NCBI GenBank assembly: GCA_001970955.1
Contig: MPUH01000039.1
Span: 62,001 to 126,000, forward strand
DNA from: Stentor coeruleus
Lineage: Eukaryota; Ciliophora; Heterotrichea; Heterotrichida; Stentoridae
DNA: 64,000 nt
Direction of reading: 5' to 3'
The translations under genes were made by a program, and so were the position numbers. The notes beneath the pieces were generated by a model. The model was not told where the DNA came from. It searched no databases and saw only the letters and a program-made list of their open reading frames with translations. The stretch's first letter is position 1. Each line of letters begins with the position of its first letter. This document shows positions 1 to 10,700 of this stretch, piece after piece.

Positions 1-2544
1 TTTGAAAAAGTTATAAACCCATGTAGCTTTGATATAGTTAATATACAAAATAATAAAAGAGTTATTGTGGGTAAAGCTGATAATAATGATTTTAATATTA
101 CTAATACAGCAATTTACTTTGGGGGAAAAAATGAAACTACTCGTTTTTCACGACCTCAGATTGTGATTTCTGCTAATACAGGGTTTTTAAATCCTCCTGG
201 GTATTCAAATGTTTATCAAAATGTTAAATATCAAAAAGGAACGTATTTTGCTGTAGAAAAAGTTAATAAAGACAGATTTTATTTTCCGAAATACGATTTG
301 ATTTTATATGATAAAGTGGATTGTGGGGTTAGTGTTTTTGATGCGAATTATTCTAGAGATTGCTTTATTAAACATGCTCCACATATGGGAAATGCATATG
401 TTCCAACGATAAATACTATAACTATTAATATCCTAAAGCAATTACAAAGCTTGAAAATCAATATTCCATTTATAGGAGGAGGAGGCTCAGTTAGTGTTCT
501 TTCAAATAAAACTAATTTTCCAATGTTTACAAGAATGACCTCCTCTTCTACCTTATTCACAATCGCTTGGTCAAAATTAATTGACCTATATGGTTGGTCT
601 AACATAATGATTTTCTATACAAACGACTCTTACGGTTTAGCAATTTACGAAGTAATGAAAAAAGAATCCCTTGTTGAAGGCTTTAATATTCTAAACAAAG
701 AAGAAGAAAGAATGATAAATCCTATAACTAACACTTCTCAACTTTCTATTTATTACGATCGTATTAATAGTGCTATTAATATCGGTTGTAATATAATGTT
801 TCTAGCTATGAGTGATCCAAGTCCTTTTTTCTGGCTAGAAGGTCTTTATGATGTAGGAGTAAAAAGAGGAGATTTTGTTTATATATTTTTTTCTCTTACA
901 GGACTTGATGGATTAAATGCTACAGGTGGAAACTATACAAAAAGAGCAGAACTTATGCATGGATCACTTTTTATATATAATGCTGCTTGGGTTGGAGAAT
1001 TTGGAGAAAAAGTAAAAAAAGACTACTTGAATAAAAGTAATGATATATGGGCAAGAAGCTTTTTTATTGATGCAGTTTTATCTGCATCAAATACTATAGA
1101 CTTTTTATTAAATCAAGGAAAGTTTTTTGAAAACAGTACTGAGTTTATGAATGCACAAAGAAATACGAGAATGGAAGGATGTACAGGGACTATATCTTTT
1201 GATCATTATTCAAATGATAGGAATTTGTATTATTTTAACTTGTATAATTTTTATCAGGACAATGCAAGTGAGTGGCATGGAGATGCTGTTTTACTTATTT
1301 CTCCTTTGTCACCAATATATTATACAGCATTGCAAGAACCGATTTTTGCACAAGGAAAAATCCCGAGTGATATGAAAGAGAATTATATGAATTGTCCTTT
1401 TAGGGAAAGCAAAATACAAGATTCAAAAACAGGAGAAGGTATAAAAATAATAGTATCTGTAGGTCTTCTTATCATAGCAACCATACTTACCTTTTACGTT
1501 TCCAAGAAAGTTAAATACACAAAAATCATACCATTAAGCGTTGTATGTCAAGCAAGTTTCCAAGATTATTTAGCACTAGGGTTCACTTTTGTAGAAAGTA
1601 TTCAGCTTATTGCTATTGGTCCAAGTTTTATAGTTTTTAATCGATTTCTAAGCAACGCATCTGAATATATATCTTTAAATTTATCAAAAGCTGTTGCTTT
1701 TAGAAACACAACTTTTTGGATAATTTTTTATTCAATGTTATTTTCAACATATGTTTGGTTATTAATATTAGTACTCACAGGATTTAGGATTTGTGGTTTT
1801 AGTAAAACTGCATGTAAAAGATTAGAGCAAATCAAGGTTCTTTCTATACCGATATTATCTAATTATTTATTTATCCCTGTGACTGTATGTATTTTAAGTA
1901 TTCTTGCTTGTGATAAAGCTACTGGGCCAGATTTAACTGATACTTATTTGAACTATGATTGCAATACAAGATGTTGGAGGAATAAGCATTTAGTTTATGT
2001 AGTACTTGCATGTTTTTTGATTATAACATATATTCCTATGGCAATACTTTATAGAACATTATGGCAAGAAGATACTAATGGTTTGAATATTAGAGCGAAT
2101 TCTAAATTTCTGGTTCTGAAAAATATAGTCTTTGTTATTCTTATAGTCATTGCAAAAATTATCAAAGAGTCTAGCCCATTAGCTTATTCTATTGTATTTA
2201 CAATTATCATGCTAGGACTACTTATATATATATTTTACCTAAAGGATCCTTTTAACTACGATAGAGCGAATTATATTCTAATAATTATGTATACTTGTGT
2301 TGTTTGGAATACTCTTATATGCACTTTAAGTAACTCAATTGAAATTATTTCATATCCATGGCTTATTCTACAACTTGTCGGCTGGGTAATTATTATATCT
2401 GTTGGATTATTCTTTATAAAAAAATTACCACAAAATATGATTATTGTTAAGCGCGGGAGGGAAATTTCTGACCTTTTTAAGTTTGCGTTTGGAAAAGGTA
2501 CTTATAGAAAGAGCACTTATGATGCAACTAAAGTCGCTGAATAG
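1..2544 (+). CDS. Receptor copy 1 (partial, 5' end outside window): PBP-like ectodomain plus multi-pass membrane domain
   Basis: The frame is already open at base 1 and ends at TAG, giving about 847 residues. Compared with the two downstream copies it lacks roughly the first 275 residues. What remains is one extracellular ligand-binding module of the receptor-family (ANF/class C GPCR, periplasmic-binding-protein type 1) style, with motifs such as IVISANTGFLNPPGYSNVYQ and FYTNDSYGLAIYE. About nine hydrophobic segments follow, starting near GEGIKIIVSVGLLIIATI. A Cys/Trp/His element (DTYLNYDCNTRCWRNKH) lies between the fourth and fifth. The ectodomain is almost identical to copy 3 and the membrane part almost identical to copy 2, so the gene is a mosaic. 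It is probably a cell-surface or ciliary chemosensory receptor. The ligand is unknown, and the membrane domain does not look like a standard seven-helix class C domain. Confidence 0.8.
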   Translation, partial: FEKVINPCSFDIVNIQNNKRVIVGKADNNDFNITNTAIYFGGKNETTRFSRPQIVISANTGFLNPPGYSNVYQNVKYQKGTYFAVEKVNKDRFYFPKYDLILYDKVDCGVSVFDANYSRDCFIKHAPHMGNAYVPTINTITINILKQLQSLKINIPFIGGGGSVSVLSNKTNFPMFTRMTSSSTLFTIAWSKLIDLYGWSNIMIFYTNDSYGLAIYEVMKKESLVEGFNILNKEEERMINPITNTSQLSIYYDRINSAINIGCNIMFLAMSDPSPFFWLEGLYDVGVKRGDFVYIFFSLTGLDGLNATGGNYTKRAELMHGSLFIYNAAWVGEFGEKVKKDYLNKSNDIWARSFFIDAVLSASNTIDFLLNQGKFFENSTEFMNAQRNTRMEGCTGTISFDHYSNDRNLYYFNLYNFYQDNASEWHGDAVLLISPLSPIYYTALQEPIFAQGKIPSDMKENYMNCPFRESKIQDSKTGEGIKIIVSVGLLIIATILTFYVSKKVKYTKIIPLSVVCQASFQDYLALGFTFVESIQLIAIGPSFIVFNRFLSNASEYISLNLSKAVAFRNTTFWIIFYSMLFSTYVWLLILVLTGFRICGFSKTACKRLEQIKVLSIPILSNYLFIPVTVCILSILACDKATGPDLTDTYLNYDCNTRCWRNKHLVYVVLACFLIITYIPMAILYRTLWQEDTNGLNIRANSKFLVLKNIVFVILIVIAKIIKESSPLAYSIVFTIIMLGLLIYIFYLKDPFNYDRANYILIIMYTCVVWNTLICTLSNSIEIISYPWLILQLVGWVIIISVGLFFIKKLPQNMIIVKRGREISDLFKFAFGKGTYRKSTYDATKVAE

Positions 2545-4127
2545 TTTTAATTCTTTTAACAGTTATTAATTGTTTAGATTATAATCATAATTATTCATAT
2601 ATTTAAAAATAATTGTGAAGATTTATTTTAGAAAGTATTTTCAAAGAAAGCACAGTTTATACAAAATAGAGTTTATAATACAAGAAAATATTTTAACAGA
2701 ATAAGTAACTGATTTATATAAAATGATCATTATTATTAGATTTATTCTTTTAAGGTATAAAATATTGGGTATATATTAAATAATAGTTAAAAACTTAAAT
2801 TATTACAAGGGTTATTCAGTTTTTTTAGACAAAAAGCATATATGATATTTTTCAAATGTTGAATCAAGAAAATATAATTTAGAAATATAATAATGTATAT
2901 TTCCCCTATAAAAAAAGTCAAAATATAATATCATTTCATTATAGATGAGAGAGAGTTAATTATATATTTAAAAACTTTATATTAGAAGCCTTCGAGTTAT
3001 CAGCTATTTTCGTTTGTGTGATGAGGCCTTGGAAAACTATAAAAACATGTGTGACCTTCTCAATACAGTATGTTTAAACCTCTATATTAACTTTAAGTAT
3101 GAGAACAAATTATATTATCTGAAAATCTTGTTTTTGATCAATATTTGTAAATCAATAATAACTATTGAAAATCTAAAGATGTGAGATACAATTTTTGTAA
3201 GAAATCATCACAGTAAAAACTAATTGGAATAAAACAATAAAACATTTATCTAGAAAATAGCCAAAGCTACTAAGCTTAACAAACTAACTAGATTATAAAA
3301 TTATTAGGTCACCTTTTCGAATAAGTCAACAATTTTTTTCATTCCCAAAAATTATGATTAAATCAACTAATTCCTGTATAGCATATAATTTTCCAACTGT
3401 TTATACACAGATTTATAAATTCTTTCCTCTAAAAAGAATTTTGAGTTTTAAAAAATAAAAATCCTGAGTGTGCCAAAGATTATTAAAATATTGAATATAA
3501 TTTGATAATATGTATTTTTAAGAGCCTATTCTTATTATTTTTTTTAACAAATCGATAACTATGATACTGTTTTGAATTACTCTTGTCGTGAAGCTGTAGT
3601 TTTATAGCTCAAATGAAATTCAATATTTTTAAGGTTGCACTCATATCTTATACTTATATTTACACTTTTACCTAAGAAATCTTATCAAAACTTTTAATTT
3701 CAATTACTAGGTCAAGAGTTTTTATATTTTAAGCCTTTATATCTTTGTGTTAAAGCTTTTGCTATTGATTTTCTAGTATTCATATTTTGTTTTTAGAAAT
3801 AAGAAAAAGTTTGAATCACAGAATAAAATGTTGGTCAAAGTGATTCTTTCATGATGATTAACTATAAAAATTCCATAAACTAGTCGGGTAATTGCTTTTA
3901 AAGCCAAAAAAATAATTTCTTAAGTTTTAGTAAGAAATATTATATTCATGGATTTACTTAAATAATTCAACCATACTTATATAATTTTAAAATGAATAAT
4001 TAGACAAAAATACTTTGACTCTTTATCACTTGTTTTTAGTTTTGAACAAAATTCAAATAACTATAAGGCTTATATTCACAAATACCATTTAATTTAGGCA
4101 GAATCTGAGATTAATAATAAATAGCTA
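2545..4127. other. 1.58-kb spacer between receptor copies 1 and 2
   Basis: This stretch is very AT-rich with no long reading frame. Its first part carries the decayed start of another receptor gene (listed separately). From about 2,900 to 4,127 I see nothing recognisable; it could be further decayed receptor sequence plus the promoter of copy 2. Confidence 0.6.
2723..2880 (+). pseudogene. Decayed 5' end of a fourth receptor copy
   Basis: The sequence from ATGATCATTATTATTAG onward aligns base by base, with small gaps, to the start of receptor copy 3 (7,707 on). Shared blocks include TTGGGTA, AAAAACTT, TTACAAG and AGCATAT. The 36 bases just before the ATG (about 2,686-2,722) also match the 36 before copy 3 (AATATTTTAACAG..., then TTTATATAAAA). 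The frame closes after about 16 codons, so no protein of this length can be made. Similarity fades after about 2,880. I read it as the remnant of a tandem copy that once lay between copies 1 and 2. This rests on alignment by eye. Confidence 0.6.
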
Positions 4128-7100
4128 ATGATTGGTATATTTATACTTACCTTTTTTACAAGTGCATACAATATTGGTTATATTGGTAATAGTGGAGAAC
4201 AACTCAAATATATAGAAGAATCATTTCATTTATATTCGGAGCATAGTAAGTTTAATCAGTACGAAAATCTCCTTAAAATTTCAGACTCAGCATTAAAAGA
4301 CTTATCACTTATTATTGATGGTAGCGGTTCCGAGATATCAGAATTTCAAAGCACAGAGTTTGCTAACATAAATAAAATACCCGTATTGATTCTTGCTCCA
4401 GGTGAGAATTCTGAGTTTGTTTTTTATCTAGATAATAGTTATGATTGTTCAATATCAGCAATAAAAAATGCTCTTGACTACTTTAAAATGACAGAATTAG
4501 GAGTAGTTTGGAGTTATTCTCAAACAAATAAGAAAATGGTAGACTCACTAAAAAAAATATGGAATAAAAGCTTAATATCAGCAAGTATAAGCAACTTAGA
4601 ATCCACTAAAGAAATAGCGAAGGTTTATGGGAAAATGTTTAAATCTGAAGGAATCCAAGATTTTATATTTCTTGGCGACAGGAATATATGCCAAAAATTA
4701 AGCAAAGCTTTTGAATCATCTTATTTGGCAAAACAAGGAAATATAGCTATTTTTATCAATGAATGTATTTATCAAGTTAATATAACTGGAGCTTTTTTAC
4801 TCTCAAAAGCAGGTGTTGTAAATTCTGAAAATATTACTGAATATAACTTTAACATGATAAAACCTTATTTTTCTATTTTCCAAAACCCTGAACTTTCTCC
4901 ATATCAAATCGTTAGGATGTTTAAAAAAAATATAAACCCATGTAGTTTTGATATAGTTAATATACAAAACAATACAAAAATTATTGTTGGAAAAGCTGAT
5001 AATAATGATTTTAATATTATAGATACAGCAATTTACTTTGGAGGAAAAAATGAAAGTACTCGTTATTCAAAGCCACATATAGTTATATCTGCTAATACAG
5101 GGTTTTTAAATCCTCCTGGGTATTCAAATGTTTATCAAAACGCAAAATATCAAGAAGGAACTTATTTTGCTGTAGAAAAAGTTAATAAAGACAGATATTA
5201 TTTCCCAAAATACGATTTTATTTTATATGATAAAGTGGATTGTGGGGTTAGTGTTTTTGATGCGAATTATTCGAAAAGTTGCTTTTTAAAACATGCTCCA
5301 TATATGGGATATGCTTATATTCCAACTATAAATTCTATGACTGCTGCTGTTCTAAAACAATTAGCAGCTTTGAAAATCCATATCCCATTTGTTGGAGGAG
5401 TTGGTTCAGCGAATACTCTTTCAAATAAAACTACTTTCCCTACATTTACTAGAATAACTTCTTCTTCTGATTATTTCGCAACTGCCTGGTCTAAGATTAT
5501 TAGTATATACGGATGGTCAAATTTAATGATATTTTATACAAACGACACTTATGGCATATCAATATACGAAAACATGAAAAAAGAATCACTTGTTCAAGGC
5601 TTTAATATCCTTAATCAAGAAGATGAAAGAATGATAAATCCTATATCAAATTCCTCTCAACTCCCATTTTATTACAACAGTATGAATCATGCTATTGACA
5701 CAGGTTGTAATTTAATGTTTCTAGCAATGAGTGATCCAAGTCCTTTTTTTTGGATAGAAGGTTTATATGATATTAAAGTCCGAAGAGGAGACTTAGTTAT
5801 AATATTTTTTTCCATATCAGGACTTGATGCTTTAAATTCAACAGGTGCAAATTATACAAAAAGATCAGAGCTTATGCATGGATCATTTTTTATATATAAT
5901 GCTGCATGGGTTGGTGATTATGGAGAATTTTTAAAAAAAGAATATCTAGAATATAGTCAAAAAACATGGGCTCGAAGCTTTTTTGTTGATGCAGTTTTGA
6001 CTATTGCTAATAGTATAAGTTTTTTATTAAATCAAGGAAGATTTTATGAAAATATTACAGAGTTTATGAGTGCTCAGAGGAATATAAGAATGGAAGGATG
6101 TACTGGGATTATTTCATTTGATCATATGAGTAATGATAGGAATTTATATTATTTTAATTTGTATAATTTCTATCAAGATGAGGAGGAGGTTTGGCATAGT
6201 GATGCGATTGGGCTTATTTCACCTGTTTCAGAAATTTATTATACAATGTTTAATGACCCGGTTTTTGCACAAGGAGAAATTCCGAAGGATATGAAAGAGA
6301 ATTATATGGACTGTCCTTTTAGGGAAAGCAAAATACAAGATTCAAAAACAGGAGAAGGTATAAAAATAGTAGTGTCTATAATCCTACTTATCATAGCAAC
6401 CATAATTACTTTCTACGTTTCAAAAAAAGTTAAACATACAAAAATCATACCATTAAACGTTGTATGTCAGGCAAGTTTTCAAGATTATTTAACACTAGGG
6501 TTCACTATTGTAGAAAGTATTCAGCTTATTGCTATTGGTCCAAATTTTGTAGCCTTTAATCGATTTCTAAACAACGTATCGGAAATTATATCTTTAAATT
6601 TATCAAAAGCTGTTACCTTTAGAAACACAACTTTCTGGGTAATTTTTTATTCAATGTTATTTTCAACATATGTTTGGTTAATAATTTTAGTACTCACAGG
6701 GCTTAGGTTTTTTGGTTTTTATAAAATTGCATGTAAAAGATTAGAAAAATTCAAGGTTCTTTCTATACCGATATTATCTAATTATTTATTTATCCCTGTG
6801 ACTGTATGTATTTTAAGTATTCTTGCTTGTGATAAAGCTACTGGATCAGATTTAACTGATACTTATTTAAATTATGATTGCAATATAAAATGTTGGAGGA
6901 ATAAGCATTTAGTTTATGTGGTACTTGCATGCTTTCTAATTATAACATATATTCCTATGGCAATACTTTATAGAACATTATGGCAAGAAGATACTAATGG
7001 TTTGAATATCATAGCGAATTCTAAATTTCTGGTTGTTAAAAGTATAGTTTTTGTTGTTACTATAGTCATTGCAAAAACTATAAAAGAGTCTAATCCACTA

Positions 7101-7463
7101 CCTTATTCTATTGTATTTGCAATAATAATGCTAGGATTACTAATATACACAATCTACATAAAACTTCCTTTTAATTATGATAGAGCGAATTATATTCTAA
7201 AAATCATGTATACCTGTGTTGTTTGGAATACATTTATATGTATTTTAAATAATTCAATTGAAATTATTTCATATCCATGGCTTATCTTACAACTTGCAGG
7301 ATGGGTAATTATCATCTTGATAGGGATATTCTTAATATCTAAATTACCACCAAATATGATTATTGTTAAACGTGGAAGGAAAATTTCGGAACTATTTAAA
7401 TTTGCATTTGGAAATGGAATATATAGGCAGAGTACATATGATGCAACTAGAATTATTGAATAG
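4128..7463 (+). CDS. Receptor copy 2: signal peptide, two PBP-like modules, about nine membrane segments
   Basis: This is an intact 1,111-residue frame. A short hydrophobic signal peptide (MIGIFILTFFTSA, cleavage likely before YNIGYIGN) is followed by an N-terminal module of about 270 residues. That module has alternating beta/alpha character (LSLIIDGSGSE..., IPVLILAPGENSEF, ELGVVWSYSQTNKK) resembling a first periplasmic-binding-protein unit. A second, stronger receptor-type ligand-binding module follows (about 285-735), then about nine hydrophobic segments (about 745-1,080) and a short basic tail. Many NxS/T sites suit an extracellular domain. It is a tandem paralogue of its neighbours on the same strand. 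A chemoreceptor role is inferred from domain type only. The pairing of two binding modules with a membrane domain that is not a recognisable seven-helix domain is unusual. Confidence 0.8.
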   Translation: MIGIFILTFFTSAYNIGYIGNSGEQLKYIEESFHLYSEHSKFNQYENLLKISDSALKDLSLIIDGSGSEISEFQSTEFANINKIPVLILAPGENSEFVFYLDNSYDCSISAIKNALDYFKMTELGVVWSYSQTNKKMVDSLKKIWNKSLISASISNLESTKEIAKVYGKMFKSEGIQDFIFLGDRNICQKLSKAFESSYLAKQGNIAIFINECIYQVNITGAFLLSKAGVVNSENITEYNFNMIKPYFSIFQNPELSPYQIVRMFKKNINPCSFDIVNIQNNTKIIVGKADNNDFNIIDTAIYFGGKNESTRYSKPHIVISANTGFLNPPGYSNVYQNAKYQEGTYFAVEKVNKDRYYFPKYDFILYDKVDCGVSVFDANYSKSCFLKHAPYMGYAYIPTINSMTAAVLKQLAALKIHIPFVGGVGSANTLSNKTTFPTFTRITSSSDYFATAWSKIISIYGWSNLMIFYTNDTYGISIYENMKKESLVQGFNILNQEDERMINPISNSSQLPFYYNSMNHAIDTGCNLMFLAMSDPSPFFWIEGLYDIKVRRGDLVIIFFSISGLDALNSTGANYTKRSELMHGSFFIYNAAWVGDYGEFLKKEYLEYSQKTWARSFFVDAVLTIANSISFLLNQGRFYENITEFMSAQRNIRMEGCTGIISFDHMSNDRNLYYFNLYNFYQDEEEVWHSDAIGLISPVSEIYYTMFNDPVFAQGEIPKDMKENYMDCPFRESKIQDSKTGEGIKIVVSIILLIIATIITFYVSKKVKHTKIIPLNVVCQASFQDYLTLGFTIVESIQLIAIGPNFVAFNRFLNNVSEIISLNLSKAVTFRNTTFWVIFYSMLFSTYVWLIILVLTGLRFFGFYKIACKRLEKFKVLSIPILSNYLFIPVTVCILSILACDKATGSDLTDTYLNYDCNIKCWRNKHLVYVVLACFLIITYIPMAILYRTLWQEDTNGLNIIANSKFLVVKSIVFVVTIVIAKTIKESNPLPYSIVFAIIMLGLLIYTIYIKLPFNYDRANYILKIMYTCVVWNTFICILNNSIEIISYPWLILQLAGWVIIILIGIFLISKLPPNMIIVKRGRKISELFKFAFGNGIYRQSTYDATRIIE

Positions 7464-7706
7464 TTTTATTCATAAATAGTTTATAATTGATTAGATATGT
7501 GATTATTATTTTTTATATATTTAAAATAACTATAAGGTATCTAGTTTTTTTTTTCTATTTAATGTTTTAACTTTAAAGCTTAAATATTTGGCTAATCTTA
7601 GAAAAGTTTTGGTAGAAAACATAGATTATATAATAATAAGTGTTATAAATGATAAATGTTTTAATATATAATATTTTAACAGGATAAATAACTAATTTAT
7701 ATAAAA

Positions 7707-10700
7707 ATGATTATTGTTGTCTGGTTTATTTATTTTGTAGACGCATACAATGTTGGGTACATAGGAAATGATAATGAAAAACTTCAGTTTCTACAAGATT
7801 TTTTCAACCTTTTTTCAAAACATAGCATATTTAATCATTATAAAGGTTTTCAAGACATCAATGCTGATATTATAAAAGACTTATCACTTATTATTCATGA
7901 TAATGATTTAGATATTTCAATATCACAGAGTATAGAGTTTGCTAAGCTTAATAATCTTCCTATGCTTGTTTTATCTCCAGGTGAAAATTCAGATTTTATA
8001 TTTTTTCTAGAACCTAGCTATGAATGCTTAGCCTCAACAATAAAAAATGCTTTAAACTCTTTAAATATTGTAGAGGTAGGGGTTTTTTGGATTTATTCTC
8101 AGAAAAATAAAAAAATTGTTGATTCACTTAAAAAAACTTGGGATAAAAAGCTAATTTCTGCTAGTGTTAGAGGCTTAGAAACTATAGAAGAAATTAAGAA
8201 AATTTATGGAAAAATATTTAAATCTGAAGGAATACAAAATTATCTGTTTATTGGTGATAGCGAAATTTGTCAAACTTTTAGTGAAAGTTTTGAATCTTCA
8301 TATTTAGCTAGACAAGGAAATACAGCTATTTTTCTGAATGAATGTATATATCAAGTTAAAACAAATGGAGCATTTATATTATCAAAAACAGGAATTTTAT
8401 ATTCAAATACAAGCACTGAGTATAATTTTAACATGATAAAACCATATTTTTCTGTTTTTCAAGAAAATGGGCTATCTACGTATCAAATTGCCCGTATGTT
8501 TGAAAAAATTATAAACCCATGTAGCTTTGATATAGTTAATATACAAAATAATAAAAGAATTATTGTGGGTAAAGCTGATAATAATGATTTTAATATAACA
8601 AATACAGCAATTTATTTTGGGGGAAAAAATGAAAGCACATATTATTCGCGACCTCAGATTGTGATTTCTGCTAATACAGGGTTTTTAAATCCTCCTGGGT
8701 ATTCAAATGTTTATCAAAACGTAAAATATCAAGAAGGAACTTATTTTGCTGTAGAAAAAGTTAATAAAGACAGATTTTATTTTCCAAAATACGACTTGAT
8801 TTTATATGATAAAGTGGATTGTGGGGTTAGTGTTTTTGATGCGAATTATTCTAGAGATTGCTTTATTAAACATGCTCCACATATGGGAAATGCATATGTT
8901 CCAACGATAAATACTATAACTATTAATATCCTAAAGCAATTACAAAGTTTGGAAATCAATATTCCATTTATAGGAGGAGGAGGCTCAGTTAGTGTTCTTT
9001 CGAATAAAACTGATTTTCCAATGTTTACAAGAATGACCTCCTCTTCTACCTTATTCACAATTGCTTGGTCAAAATTAATTGACCTATATGGTTGGTCTAA
9101 CATAATGATTTTCTATACAAACGACTCTTACGGTTTAGCAATTTACGAAGTAATGAAAAAAGAATCCCTTGTTGAAGGTTTTAATATTCTAAACAAAGAA
9201 GAAGAAAGAATGATAAATCCGATAACTGATATTTCTCAACTTCCTATTTATTACGATCGTATTAATAATGCTATTGATATTGGTTGCAACATAATGTTTC
9301 TAGCAATGAGTGATCCAAGTCCTTTTTTCTGGTTAGAAGGTCTTTATGATGTAGGAGTAAAAAAAGGAGATTTTGTTTATATATTTTTTTCTCTTACAGG
9401 ACTTGATGGATTAAATACTACAGGTGGAAATTATACAAAAAGAGCAGAGCTTATGCATGGATCACTTTTTATCTATAATGCTGCTTGGGTTGGAGAATTT
9501 GGAGAGAAAGTAAAAAAAGACTACTTGAATAAAAGTAATGATATATGGGCAAGAAGCTTTTTTATTGATGCAGTTTTATCTGCATCAAATACTATAGATT
9601 TTTTATTAATCCAAGGAAAGTTTTTTGAAAACAGTACTGAGTTTATGAATGCACAAAGGAATACAAGAATGGAAGGATGTACAGGGACTATATCTTTTGA
9701 TCATTATTCAAATGATAGGAATTTGTATTATTTTAACTTGTATAATTTTTATCAGGATAATGCAAGTGAGTGGCATGGAGATGCTGTTTTACTTATTTCT
9801 CCTTTGTCACCAGTGTATTATACTGTATTAAAAGAACCTATTTTTGCAAATGGAGAATTTCCGAGTGATATGAAAGAGAATTATATGGACTGCCCATTTA
9901 GAGAAAGCAAAATAAGAGATTCAAAAACAGGAGAAGGTATAAAAATTGGAATTTCTATAAGCCTTCTTATCATATCAACAATAATAACTTTCTACACTTC
10001 TAGAAAAATAAGCTACACAGAAATCCAACTACTAAGCATATCATGCAATGCAAAATTTCATGATTTTTTAACATTAGGATTCATCTTTGTAGAAAGTATT
10101 CAGCTTATAGCTATAGGTCCTAATTTCGTTTCTTTTAATGCATTTTTGAATAACGCATCAGAATATCTATCTTTAAACTTATCAAAAGCTGTTACATTTA
10201 GAAACACAACTTTCTGGGTAATTTTTTATTCAATGTTATTTTCAACATATTTTTGGCTTCTTATTTTAGTCCTTTCAACAATAAAATTATGTGGTTGTTT
10301 CGAGTATATTTCTAAAAAAATTGATGATATAAAGATTTATACTATGCCTATACTATCAAATTATTTATTTATACCTGTAACTGTAAGTATTTTAAGTATT
10401 TTTGCTTGTGATAAAGCTATTGGACTAAATTTAAAAGATACTTATTTGAATTATGATTGCAAAATGATGTGTTGGGGGAATAAACATATTGGATATGCTA
10501 TTCCTGCTTGTATTTTGATTATTATTTATATACCTATGGCTATACTTTATAGAACATTATGGCAAGAAGATAATAAGGATTTGAATATTAGGGCAAATTC
10601 TAAATTTCTTGTTGTTAAAAATTTAGCTTTCGTTTGCATTATAGTTATAGGGAAATTAATTCATGAGAGTTATCAGTTAATTTTTTCAATTGTATTTGAA

